Source: CAZUCD01 sp964618855 (GTDB lineage Bacteria; Sumerlaeota; Sumerlaeia; SLMS01; JANRJK01). From it: 16,569 nucleotides of DNA. The notes under the pieces were generated by a model. It was not told the DNA's origin and searched no databases. It worked only from the letters and a program-made list of their open reading frames with translations. Below are positions 8,043 to 14,885 of this stretch, piece after piece. Position numbers and translations under genes: made by a program. Position 1 is the stretch's first letter. Each line of letters begins with the position of its first letter. The stretch lies in assembly GCA_964618855.1 (NCBI GenBank), contig CAZUCD010000080.1, positions 1-16,569 of the forward strand. The letters are read 5' to 3'.

Positions 8043-9046
8043 CAGGGAAGCCTCCTCAGCACGAAAGCGCGGAAGAGGACCTCGAGGCCGAGCAGCATGA
8101 GCGCCGGCATCCATAGGAGGTGGAAGCGCTCCTCGAAGTCCGAGGACTCGTCCACCTCGAGTTCCGTCTTCTCCAGCTTGTCGATCTCGGAGTAGATGTT
8201 CCTGAGCCCCTCGGTGTCACGGGCGCGGAAGTAGCGGCCGCCTGTCATCTCCGCGACCTGTGTGAGCGTGCGCTCATCCACGTCGGCGGCGATCTGCTGG
8301 TACCCGACGATGCCCCGCGGGGTGGTCCGCGGCACGATCGCCGGGCCCTCTCCGCCGATGCCTATCGTGTACACGCGGATGCCCAGCGCCTTGGCGGCCT
8401 CGGCGGCCTGCAAGGGGCCGATCTGCCCGCTGTTGTTCACGCCATCGGTCAGCAGGATCACCACGCGCGAGCGCGCTTCGCTGCCCGACAGGCGCTCGAC
8501 CGCCATTCCGAGACCCGTCCCGATGGCGGTCATGTCCCCATTGATGATGCCGTTCTCGATGCTCTCGATGAACGAGGTGACGACATCCCTGTCCAGCGTG
8601 GGCGGGCAGAGGACGCCTCCGGACTTGCCGAACAGGACGACGGAGAGCCGGTCCGAATCGCGGCCCTTGACGAACGCGACGGCGGCTTCCTTGGCGGCCT
8701 CCAGGCGATTGGGCTGGAGGTCGATCGCCTGCATCGAACCGGACACGTCGATGGCGAGTGCAATGTCCACCCCTAGGGTGCGCACGCTTCGCTCGACGGT
8801 GCCGAGTTGCGGCCGCGCGAGCGCTGCGATGCCGAGCGCGAGCACAAGTGCGCGGAGGGCGGGGAGCGCGGACTCGAGGCGCTGGCGCCACGTGGGCCGC
8901 AGGTCCGCAACGAGCGACAGGTCGCTGAACATGATCGCGGGAATGCCGCGACGGCGCGCGCGCACATGCAGCCACAGCGCAACCGGGACCAGAGCCAGTG
9001 CCGCAAGGACCCACGGATGGGCGAACCGGAAGCCGATGTCCGTCAT
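8042..9046 (-). CDS. batA: BatA-like inner-membrane von Willebrand factor A protein
   Basis: The 334-residue protein starts FAHPWVLAALALVPVALWLHVRARRR, the usual BatA opening, with membrane helices at about 10-28 and 60-78. The VWA domain (about 92-290) has an intact metal site: DVSGS (D100, S102, S104), T173 in GDMTAIG and D201 in LLTDGVNNSG. A third membrane helix lies near 308-328. It should display a VWA domain in the periplasm, anchored at both ends, where it can bind Bat partners. MoxR on the cytoplasmic side would meet only its short cytoplasmic parts. The ATG at 9046 overlaps the upstream stop (ATGA), and the stop overlaps batB by one base. The TGG (270 region) and YSEIDKLEKTELE (about 285-297) stretches match what I know of BatA sequences. 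Confidence 0.94.
   Translation of the reverse strand: MTDIGFRFAHPWVLAALALVPVALWLHVRARRRGIPAIMFSDLSLVADLRPTWRQRLESALPALRALVLALGIAALARPQLGTVERSVRTLGVDIALAIDVSGSMQAIDLQPNRLEAAKEAAVAFVKGRDSDRLSVVLFGKSGGVLCPPTLDRDVVTSFIESIENGIINGDMTAIGTGLGMAVERLSGSEARSRVVILLTDGVNNSGQIGPLQAAEAAKALGIRVYTIGIGGEGPAIVPRTTPRGIVGYQQIAADVDERTLTQVAEMTGGRYFRARDTEGLRNIYSEIDKLEKTELEVDESSDFEERFHLLWMPALMLLGLEVLFRAFVLRRLP
8051..8057 (-). promoter_or_regulatory. Strong ribosome binding site of batB inside the end of batA
   Basis: GAGGAGG on the minus strand lies 8 nt upstream of the ATG at 8042, within the last codons of batA. It decides the batB start and suggests coupled re-initiation at the TGATG junction. Confidence 0.7.
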
Positions 9047-10026
9047 GCAGCGGCCCCCTGCGCGGGCTGTTTCTGCACCTGGTTCGCAAGGGCCTCGCGC
9101 TCGCGCTCCTTGCGCGACGCCTCCGCATCAAGGAACCGCCCCGCCAGATCGCAGTCGGAGGATGCGATCTCCCGCGTGAGCTCCAGCCGGGCAAACTTCG
9201 CCATTGATGAGCGCATGAAGAGGTCGGGCAGGGGAGCGGCGCCGCCGTGGTTCGCGAGGTCGCGTCGGATGAACCGAACCGTCTCGTCGTCGGTCATTTC
9301 CAGTGCCGGAATGCGGAACTCGCGCTCCATGTACCGGCGCATCAGCATCGAAAGCGCCGTGTAGTGCTGCTCCGGGCCGTCGCGTGCGAAGACCTCCATG
9401 GTTGCGAGGCCGTCCAGCGCGCGCCTTGCCTCCTCCAGGGGGGGGAGCACGACTGGGGCGGGCGCGGCCGCGGGGGCGACCTTCCTGCGCGAGAGCAGCC
9501 AGCCAATCAGCGCCAGGAGCCCCACCAGGAGCAGGAATGCCCCCGCAATCGCCAAGTTTCGCCAGGTCCAATCGAAGGGCAGTTCCGCCGGCGGCGTCAG
9601 GTCCCGCGCTTCACCCTCGGGGACGACGGGCGGCGCGACCTCCAGTCCCAGCACACCAGCCTCCAAATCCTCTGTCCGGCCGTCCGCATACTTCAGCTTC
9701 ACCTTCACGGGACCCACGGCATGCGTGCCGTCCTTGAGGGGGCGCACGCCCGTGCGGAAGTCCCTGCCGTCGAACTCCACGGGCTCGATGTAGGCCGTGG
9801 TGGCGAGTTCGTCGGGAATGGAGAGCTCGATCTGCTCGGGCGCATCCCCCCCCGAAAGGACGATCCGCGCGGGGATGCGCTCGCCCACCTCGCCCTTCGT
9901 CGATTCGAGGACGATGGAAACCCGGGTCTTTCCCGTGGTGAGCGTCCCCGTGGCGTCCTGTGCCCACGCCGGCGTCGTTGCGAGGGCCAGCGCGAGGGCG
10001 AGGAGGGCGCGGAGGAACGGCTTCAT
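9043..10026 (-). CDS. BatD/DUF4381-like single-pass membrane protein of the Bat operon
   Basis: The 327-residue protein has a Sec signal peptide (about 1-22, ending AWAQ). A periplasmic beta-rich domain (about 30-132) resembles one BatD repeat: KGEVGERIPARIVLSGG, then VEFDGRDF and a GPVKVKLKYADG strand. A linker leads to one membrane helix (about 158-178) and a cytoplasmic helical domain (about 195-300) with the pattern LSMLMRRYMEREFRIPALEMTDDE, as in DUF4381-type proteins found between DUF58 and VWA genes. It ends in a charged, Gln-rich tail. The ATG at 10026 and the stop each overlap the neighbouring genes by 4 bp. It probably links the periplasmic VWA proteins to cytoplasmic MoxR/DUF58. 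This is inferred from position; the family has no assigned biochemical function. Confidence 0.8.
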   Translation of the reverse strand: MKPFLRALLALALALATTPAWAQDATGTLTTGKTRVSIVLESTKGEVGERIPARIVLSGGDAPEQIELSIPDELATTAYIEPVEFDGRDFRTGVRPLKDGTHAVGPVKVKLKYADGRTEDLEAGVLGLEVAPPVVPEGEARDLTPPAELPFDWTWRNLAIAGAFLLLVGLLALIGWLLSRRKVAPAAAPAPVVLPPLEEARRALDGLATMEVFARDGPEQHYTALSMLMRRYMEREFRIPALEMTDDETVRFIRRDLANHGGAAPLPDLFMRSSMAKFARLELTREIASSDCDLAGRFLDAEASRKEREREALANQVQKQPAQGAAA

Positions 10027-10916
10027 CGTCCGCTCCCGATGCGGGCGGCGCGCTGCTCGAAGAACGAAATGAGCGGCCGCGCAAAGTCCCCGTCCGTGGA
10101 CAACTCGATGTGGTCGATCTTGAGCGACCGCAGCTCCCTTCGAAGCCCATCCCTGCGGCGAAGGGCGCGTGCCTCGTACTCGCGCCTCACCCGGTGGCTC
10201 GACGTGTCCAGCGATGCCAACATCCCGGTCTCCGCGTCCTCCAGCGTCAGCACGCCGACGTCGGGAAGCTGCATCTCGCGCGGATCCGTGATGGAAACCG
10301 CGATGAGGTCATGCCGCGAGGATGTGACGGCGAGCGCCCGCCCCAGGCCGGGCTGCTGGAAGTCCGAGAGGAGGAAAACGACGGCGCGTCGGCGCTGGAG
10401 GCGGTTCAGCGCGGTCAGCGCACCGGCGATGTCCGTCCTCGGCCGCTGCGGCATCGTCATCAGGTCGCGGAGCACGACGAGGCCGTGTCCCCTGCCCTTG
10501 CGCGGCCGGATGTACTTCTCCACCTCGTCGCTGAAGAGCATCAGGCCGACGCGGTCGTTGTTCCTGATCGCGGAGAATGCGAGCACCGCCGTCACCAGGG
10601 TCGCGAGTGGTCGCTTCCTGCGGACCACGGAGCCGAAGAGCGTCGAGGCCGACATGTCGACGGCGAAGATCACCGTCAACTCGCGCTGCTCGACGTAGCG
10701 CTTGATGTACGGAAAACCCGTCCGCGCCGTCACGTTCCAGTCGATCGCCCGGACGTCGTCACCAGGCTGGTACTCCCGCACCTCGTTGAACTCCATGCCC
10801 TGTCCCTTGAAGACGGCGAGGTACTCGCCCGCCATGACATTGTTCACCATGCGCCTGGTCATGATCTCCAGGCGGCGAACATCTGCGGCGTTCTCCAGCA
10901 GGTCAGGCAGCGGCAC
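10023..10916 (-). CDS. DUF58 domain protein (VWA-like MoxR partner)
   Basis: The 297-residue soluble protein carries the DUF58 hallmark GQGMEFNEVREYQPGDDVRAIDWNVTAR, whose core lies at about 38-65. A VWA-like fold follows with DMSAS (D87, S89, S91), TD at 161-162 and SDFQQPG (D185), so the metal-binding positions look intact. DUF58 proteins sit directly downstream of moxR in many bacteria and are believed to be substrates or adaptors of the MoxR ATPase. The start is GTG at 10916, with a G-rich Shine-Dalgarno-like stretch about 11 nt upstream, 15 bp after the moxR stop. It overlaps the next gene by 4 bp. No membrane segment or signal peptide is evident, so a cytoplasmic location is likely. Confidence 0.94.
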   Translation of the reverse strand: MPLPDLLENAADVRRLEIMTRRMVNNVMAGEYLAVFKGQGMEFNEVREYQPGDDVRAIDWNVTARTGFPYIKRYVEQRELTVIFAVDMSASTLFGSVVRRKRPLATLVTAVLAFSAIRNNDRVGLMLFSDEVEKYIRPRKGRGHGLVVLRDLMTMPQRPRTDIAGALTALNRLQRRRAVVFLLSDFQQPGLGRALAVTSSRHDLIAVSITDPREMQLPDVGVLTLEDAETGMLASLDTSSHRVRREYEARALRRRDGLRRELRSLKIDHIELSTDGDFARPLISFFEQRAARIGSGR

Positions 10917-10931
10917 GGCGCGGGCGCCCCC

Positions 10932-11969
10932 TCACGGCACTTCCACCTGGTCGAAGATCTGCTTCACCACGTCGTCGCTGGTCATTTCCTCCGCCTCCGC
11001 CTCGTAGGTGACAAGGATGCGGTGGCGGAGCACGTCGGGACCGATGGCCTTCACGTCGTCGGGGATGACATGCCCGCGATGGCGGAGGAACGCGTGCGCG
11101 CGCGCGGCGGTCGCGAGCGCTATGGTCGCGCGGGGACTGCCCCCGACCTGGATGACCTTCTCGAGCGGCTGCCGCTTTCCGTTCGAGCCGGGGCCATGGA
11201 ACTTGAGCCCGCGCTTGTTCGGGTCGCGCGTCGCGAGCACCAAGTCGAGGATGTACTCCTTCACCTTGTCGTCCATGTAGATCTGGTCCACCACGAGGCG
11301 GGCGGCGCGGAGCGATTCCGGGGTGATGACAGCCTTGATGCTGGCGACGGCCATTGAAGCCGCGGAGGAGGATGCCATGCGGTCGAGGATGCCCCGCTCC
11401 TCCTCCCGCGAGGGGTATCCCACCTTCAGCTTGAACAGGAAACGGTCCACCTGCGCCTCGGGGAGGGGATAGGTCCCCTCCTGCTCGATGGGATTCTGCG
11501 TGGCGAGCACCAGGAACGGGTCGTCGAGCTTGTACGTCTTGTCACCGATTGTGACGTGCCGTTCCTGCATGGCCTCGAGGAGGGCGCTCTGCACCTTCGC
11601 CGGTGCGCGGTTGATTTCGTCGGCGAGGACGATGTTGGCGAAGACGGGCCCGAGCCGGGGCTCGAACGACTGCTCCTTCTGGTTGTAGATGAGCGTGCCG
11701 ATCAGGTCGGCAGGCAGCAGGTCCGGCGTGAACTGGATGCGCGAGAACTTGGCGTGGAACGTCGCCGCCAGGGCCTTGCAGGTGAGCGTCTTGGCGAGGC
11801 CGGGAACACCCTCCAGCAGGACGTGGCCATTGGCGAGCAACCCGATCAGAAGGCGTTCCACCATGTGGCGCTGCCCGACGACCACCTTGCCGATCTCGGC
11901 CTCGAGCACCTCGACGAACGAACTCTGCGCTGCAACGTCGCGCGTGACCTGCGCTATGTCCACGGACAT
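10932..11969 (-). CDS. moxR: MoxR-type AAA+ ATPase
   Basis: The 345-residue ATPase shows Walker A GVPGLAKT (54-61), Walker B VLADEIN (114-120), followed by RAPAKVQSALLEAMQE, sensor 1 ATQNP (156-160), the EAQVDRF segment with a likely arginine finger at R176, and sensor 2 GGSPRAT (Arg280). The lid domain ends near residue 335. This matches the MoxR subfamily, cytoplasmic hexameric AAA+ proteins that act with VWA-domain partners in maturation or metal insertion. The ATG at 11969 has AGGAG 10 nt upstream. It follows the protease gene by 37 bp, too short for obvious separate control, and leads directly into the DUF58 gene. It is the motor of the Bat operon. Which client it acts on cannot be read from sequence. 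Confidence 0.97.
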   Translation of the reverse strand: MSVDIAQVTRDVAAQSSFVEVLEAEIGKVVVGQRHMVERLLIGLLANGHVLLEGVPGLAKTLTCKALAATFHAKFSRIQFTPDLLPADLIGTLIYNQKEQSFEPRLGPVFANIVLADEINRAPAKVQSALLEAMQERHVTIGDKTYKLDDPFLVLATQNPIEQEGTYPLPEAQVDRFLFKLKVGYPSREEERGILDRMASSSAASMAVASIKAVITPESLRAARLVVDQIYMDDKVKEYILDLVLATRDPNKRGLKFHGPGSNGKRQPLEKVIQVGGSPRATIALATAARAHAFLRHRGHVIPDDVKAIGPDVLRHRILVTYEAEAEEMTSDDVVKQIFDQVEVP

Positions 11970-12006
11970 GGCGTGGCTGCTCCTGTGCGGTTGATGGTGT
12001 GTGGCC

Positions 12007-13527
12007 CTACTCGCCGTACTCGATGATCGCGAACATGTTGGCGCCCTCGCGCTCGTAGTTCGCCGTAACGGAACCGTCCTCGGAGAGCGCCGCGGCCTTC
12101 GCGAAGTCCCGCTTCGTCTTCACCTGCTTGCCGTTCACGCGAAGCAGGACGTCGCCGGGGCGGATCCCTGCGAGCCAAGCTGCGCTGCCGTCCTCGACTT
12201 CCTCGACCAGGAGCCCGCCTTTGCCGCGCATGGGCGCCAGTGTCATTCCCATCGTCCCCTCGTCCTCCGAAGGCTTCGCGATGGCGAGTTCGGGCTCCGC
12301 GGCCACGGGTTCGGGCAGGCTGGAAAGTTCCTCGTTCGTGGGGCGCGCCATCAACTCCGTCTCGATGGTAAGGCGGCGCGAGTCCCCCTCGTCGTTGAGC
12401 CGGACCACGTCGAACTTGGCGACCTGGCCAGCCCCCTTCCCCGCTATCGCGCGGAAGAGATCCTCCGTGGAGGCGGTCCCCTTGCCGTCAACCGCAACGA
12501 CGACGTCCCCCGCGGCAAAACCCGCGCGGTCGGCAGGCGTCCCGCGCTCCACCCTCTCCACGATCACACCCGAGTAGTCGTCGATGCCGTAGCGCCGCGC
12601 GAGCGCCGGACGCATGGCCAGCGACTGCATCCGGATTCCAAGGTAGCCGCGCTCGACGCGTCCCTTCGTGGAGAGGTCGTTCGCGATCCGCCTGATGTCG
12701 TTCGAGGGAATGGCGAAGCCGATGCCCTGCCAGTAGCCGCTGTTGCTCGCAATCGCGTTGTTTATCCCGATCACCTTGCCGTCCAGGTTCACGAGCGGCC
12801 CACCGCTGTTGCCCGGATTGATGGTCGCCGTCGTCTGGATCAGGCTCTGCAGGCTGACGCCGCTACCGAGGTACCGCCCCTTCCCGCTCACGATCCCCTG
12901 CGAGACCGAGTTGTTGAACTCCAGCGGATTGCCGAGCGCCAGCACCCATTCGCCGACCTCCACCGCGCTGGAATCCGCGAGGGGGATGGGCGTCAGCTCG
13001 ATCCCCTCGGGGACGTCGAACTCCAGCACCGCAAGGTCGCTCAACTCGTCTCGCCCGATGATTCGCACCTTGCCGAAGTCGATCCTGGGGCCCTCCTCGG
13101 GCACAGTTCCCGTCTCGCCCACGGATGCCCGCGAAAGCGACGGATCGAGCACCAGCGACACCATCTCGTTGTTCAGCGCGCGCGAGACGACGTGGGCATT
13201 CGTGACCACCGTGGCCTTGCCACCGGAGACCTGCGTGATGAACCCGCTGCCGGAGGAGGAGTGGAACAGATTCGGGTTCCCGGGCCGGCCGAACCGGGCC
13301 ATGAACTGCATCATGCTGTCGAAGGCGGGGTCGTTCGGGTTGGTCAGGAGGCGGGCCGTGTCCGGGTCGCGGATCGCGACGCTGACGACGGATGGGAGCG
13401 CCTTCCGTGAAATGTCCACGAAGGTGCGCGGCGTCAGGGGCTTGTCGGAGGACTGGGCTTCGGCGCGGGTGCCGAGGCAGACCACTGCAAGTAGAAGGAC
13501 CGGGACGGCTAGTTGTCTGAGGCGCAC
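12007..13527 (-). CDS. degP: DegP/HtrA-type periplasmic serine protease with two PDZ domains
   Basis: The 506-residue protein has a signal peptide (about 1-24, AEA before Q25). A trypsin-like domain (about 36-285) shows an intact catalytic triad: His112 in VVTNAHVV, Asp164 in LSDLAVL and Ser241 in NPGNSGGPL. PDZ1 lies at about 293-392 (YLGIRMQSL start) and PDZ2 at about 425-503 (MGMTLAPM start, with AGIRPGDVLLRVNGK), separated by a Glu/Pro-rich linker. DegP-like proteases degrade or refold misfolded envelope proteins. The residue run before NPGNSGG is QTTATI instead of the common QTDAAI, a minor variation. The start is GTG at 13527 with AAAGGG 9 nt upstream. It is the first gene after a 242-bp gap and lies 37 bp ahead of moxR, so it is likely the first gene of the Bat transcript. 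It may belong to another DegP/Q/S subtype, which sequence alone does not settle. Confidence 0.95.
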   Translation of the reverse strand: MRLRQLAVPVLLLAVVCLGTRAEAQSSDKPLTPRTFVDISRKALPSVVSVAIRDPDTARLLTNPNDPAFDSMMQFMARFGRPGNPNLFHSSSGSGFITQVSGGKATVVTNAHVVSRALNNEMVSLVLDPSLSRASVGETGTVPEEGPRIDFGKVRIIGRDELSDLAVLEFDVPEGIELTPIPLADSSAVEVGEWVLALGNPLEFNNSVSQGIVSGKGRYLGSGVSLQSLIQTTATINPGNSGGPLVNLDGKVIGINNAIASNSGYWQGIGFAIPSNDIRRIANDLSTKGRVERGYLGIRMQSLAMRPALARRYGIDDYSGVIVERVERGTPADRAGFAAGDVVVAVDGKGTASTEDLFRAIAGKGAGQVAKFDVVRLNDEGDSRRLTIETELMARPTNEELSSLPEPVAAEPELAIAKPSEDEGTMGMTLAPMRGKGGLLVEEVEDGSAAWLAGIRPGDVLLRVNGKQVKTKRDFAKAAALSEDGSVTANYEREGANMFAIIEYGE

Positions 13528-13574
13528 GGGGTGGAACCCTTTGCTGCGCGTCCGCGGAGGGATCGCGCCGGGAA

Positions 13575-13592
13575 TTCACAGGCTTTCACAGG
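13575..13592. promoter_or_regulatory. 8-bp direct repeat, 10-bp period, possible operator
   Basis: TTCACAGG occurs at 13575-13582 and again at 13585-13592; the minus strand reads CCTGTGAA twice. The 10-bp period places both copies on one face of the helix, a geometry used by OmpR/PhoB-type regulators. The PhoB box has a period of 11 bp and TGTCA instead of TGTGA, so it is not a match to that box. It lies 48 bp upstream of the protease start. Confidence 0.35.
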
Positions 13593-13730
13593 GAACAAGG
13601 ATTGTGCCGGAAGAGAGTCAAAGCGATTCCCCCGCGACCTCCGCGATTTCCCCAAAATACGCGGGATGCGGCGACCGGCTTCAATTCCCGGGCGGGTCGA
13701 AAACTACGCGTGTAGAACACAACTCGAACC

Positions 13731-13755
13731 CGGGTGCGCAGTCGTGTCGCACCCG
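13731..13755 (-). terminator. Hairpin downstream of the pilus operon, probable terminator
   Basis: CGGGTGCG (13731-13738) and CGCACCCG (13748-13755) form a perfect 8-bp GC-rich stem with a 9-base loop, about 14 bp after the stop codon of the PilP-like gene. On the minus strand it is followed by a moderately T-rich stretch (GGTTCGAGTTGTGTTC) and not a clean T-run. Its position argues that the pilus operon ends here and that the protease-Bat unit is separate. Confidence 0.5.
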
Positions 13756-13769
13756 CAGTCCGGCCGGCG

Positions 13770-14297
13770 CTATTGGTTCCAGGCGTCCCGCGCGCTCAAC
13801 GTTTCCCGCTGCGTCCCCTGGTCGCCATCATAGCGGAACGTCACTTCGCCCTTCTTCGGATTCACCGCCTCGACGGTGATGCGGATGGACTTCCGCCCCA
13901 CGGGCATGACAAGCACCTGACCGAGCTCGACCGTGTACTCCTCCTTGGACCGTTTATCCGTGAAGCTGACGATCTTCTTGGTCACGGCATTGATGGCCCA
14001 GTTGCTGGTGGCATCCTTCAGTCGGGGGTCGGGGGGAGGTGTCGGCACGGGCGTGGGCGGCACCGTGGGCTTCGGCTTCAGCGTCTCGAAGAGGTTCTGC
14101 TGGCCGAAGTTCGGGTAGTTGGAGTCCTCGGCGCCGGACGTGTCCACCGTGCCCGGGGACGATGCCTCGTCCAGCCAGGCTATGCTCTCGTGCGTGACGA
14201 CGGGGATCTCGGGGCGGGGGAGCATGATCGCGACCCCGAGCGCCATCACGCCCGCAAAGAGTCCGGCGTTCAGGTAGACAACCTTTTGTGCGTCCAT
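13770..14297 (-). CDS. PilP/GspC-like inner-membrane pilus or secretion protein
   Basis: The 175-residue protein has one N-terminal membrane helix (about 8-26) and a flexible linker. The segment FGQQNLFETLKP (64-75) is followed by a Pro/Thr-rich stretch (76-91) and a small beta-rich domain (about 96-165, including YTVELGQVLV and KSIRITVEAVNPKKGEVTF). This is the plan of PilP and GspC proteins, whose periplasmic domain contacts the outer-membrane secretin. Sequence similarity is weak by eye, so the identification rests largely on architecture and on its place after the PilM-PilN and PilO genes. The start is ATG at 14297, 2 bp after the upstream stop, with AGGGGG 7 nt upstream. A hairpin follows the stop. 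No secretin gene follows, as would be common in pilMNOPQ operons. Confidence 0.6.
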   Translation of the reverse strand: MDAQKVVYLNAGLFAGVMALGVAIMLPRPEIPVVTHESIAWLDEASSPGTVDTSGAEDSNYPNFGQQNLFETLKPKPTVPPTPVPTPPPDPRLKDATSNWAINAVTKKIVSFTDKRSKEEYTVELGQVLVMPVGRKSIRITVEAVNPKKGEVTFRYDGDQGTQRETLSARDAWNQ

Positions 14298-14299
14298 CC

Positions 14300-14884
14300 C
14301 TAGAACCCCCTGCTGCGGCGGTTGCGCCGGGAGTTCGCCTGGTCCGGCACGGGCGCGATTCGCGAGACGTTAATCCTCGCCTTCACGAAGTCGTTGTCCA
14401 GCGTCCCGCGCATTTCCAACTCGCGGATGATCAACCCGTTGTTGTGCAGCACGCGCAGCAGACGGGAGACATCCTTCGAGGTGTTCTCGATCTTGAGGTT
14501 CGCGGACAGCAGTTCGTAGTCGTCGACGTCGGGAATGGACGTGATGCGCGTGGGATCGATCGAGGGATACGGGAACCCGGCGTCCGTGCAGAGCTGGGCC
14601 AACTGGTCGGAGAAGGCAAGGTCCGGGCGCCTGTCCTCCGTGCTCCTCGGCAGGCGCGCCTCGAGCTGGTCGTACTCCGCGACGATCTCGGATGCGCGCT
14701 CAAGCTGGGACCGGTAATCCTCGAACTGGGCCTGGAGGGCGTCGACGTCGGCGAGCGCGACCTCGTCCTCCATGGCGGTGCCCTCCCCGCCAACCAACTG
14801 GAAAACCGTGAAGAGCACCACAGCGGCGATGGCGACCAGGACTAGCCGCTTCTCGTTCGGTTTGAGGTTGTCGAGGACGCCCAT
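14300..14884 (-). CDS. pilO: PilO/GspM-like pilus assembly protein
   Basis: The 194-residue protein has a short cytoplasmic N-terminus (MGVLDNLKPNEKR), one membrane helix (about 13-31), a coiled-coil segment (about 40-80, QFEDYRSQLERASEIVAEYDQLEARLP) and a compact alpha/beta domain (about 88-178) of the ferredoxin-like type. The C-terminal tail is Arg-rich (RRNRRSRGF). This matches PilO/GspM, which pairs with PilN/GspL in the inner-membrane alignment subcomplex. The ATG at 14884 is 1 nt after the upstream TAG and has GGAAGGAAG 10 nt before it; a longer in-frame start inside the upstream gene adds 20 residues with no family likeness. It could be named GspM instead, and sequence does not decide between type IV pilus and type II secretion. 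Confidence 0.75.
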   Translation of the reverse strand: MGVLDNLKPNEKRLVLVAIAAVVLFTVFQLVGGEGTAMEDEVALADVDALQAQFEDYRSQLERASEIVAEYDQLEARLPRSTEDRRPDLAFSDQLAQLCTDAGFPYPSIDPTRITSIPDVDDYELLSANLKIENTSKDVSRLLRVLHNNGLIIRELEMRGTLDNDFVKARINVSRIAPVPDQANSRRNRRSRGF

Positions 14885-14885
14885 T

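Larger units (their letters stand above)
13528..13769 (-). promoter_or_regulatory. Intergenic region, probable promoter of the protease-Bat operon
   Basis: This 242-bp gap is the largest non-coding stretch in the window, and I find no gene in it. Beyond the hairpin at 13731-13755 and the direct repeat at 13575-13592, a weak sigma70-like pair is visible on the minus strand: TTGAAG (13679-13684) and TATTTT (13654-13659), separated by 19 bp. A lone TTGACT (13616-13621) has no good -10 partner. That the operon starts here rests mainly on position; the element calls are weak. Confidence 0.4.

Noticed and set aside
8043..8114. Longer batB form starting at the ATG at 8114
   Set aside because: The extra 24 residues lie within batA and look unlike the family; GAGGAGG sits at the right distance from the ATG at 8042.
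9960..11357. Long plus-strand open frame antisense to DUF58 and moxR
   Set aside because: The minus-strand genes carry clear family motifs. The antisense product is Arg/His-rich with no recognisable domain.
12001..13410. Plus-strand open frame of about 470 codons antisense to the protease
   Set aside because: The protease has an intact triad and two PDZ domains; the antisense frame is composition-driven.
13616..13621. TTGACT as a -35 element for the protease gene
   Set aside because: No acceptable -10 hexamer exists at 16-18 bp spacing.
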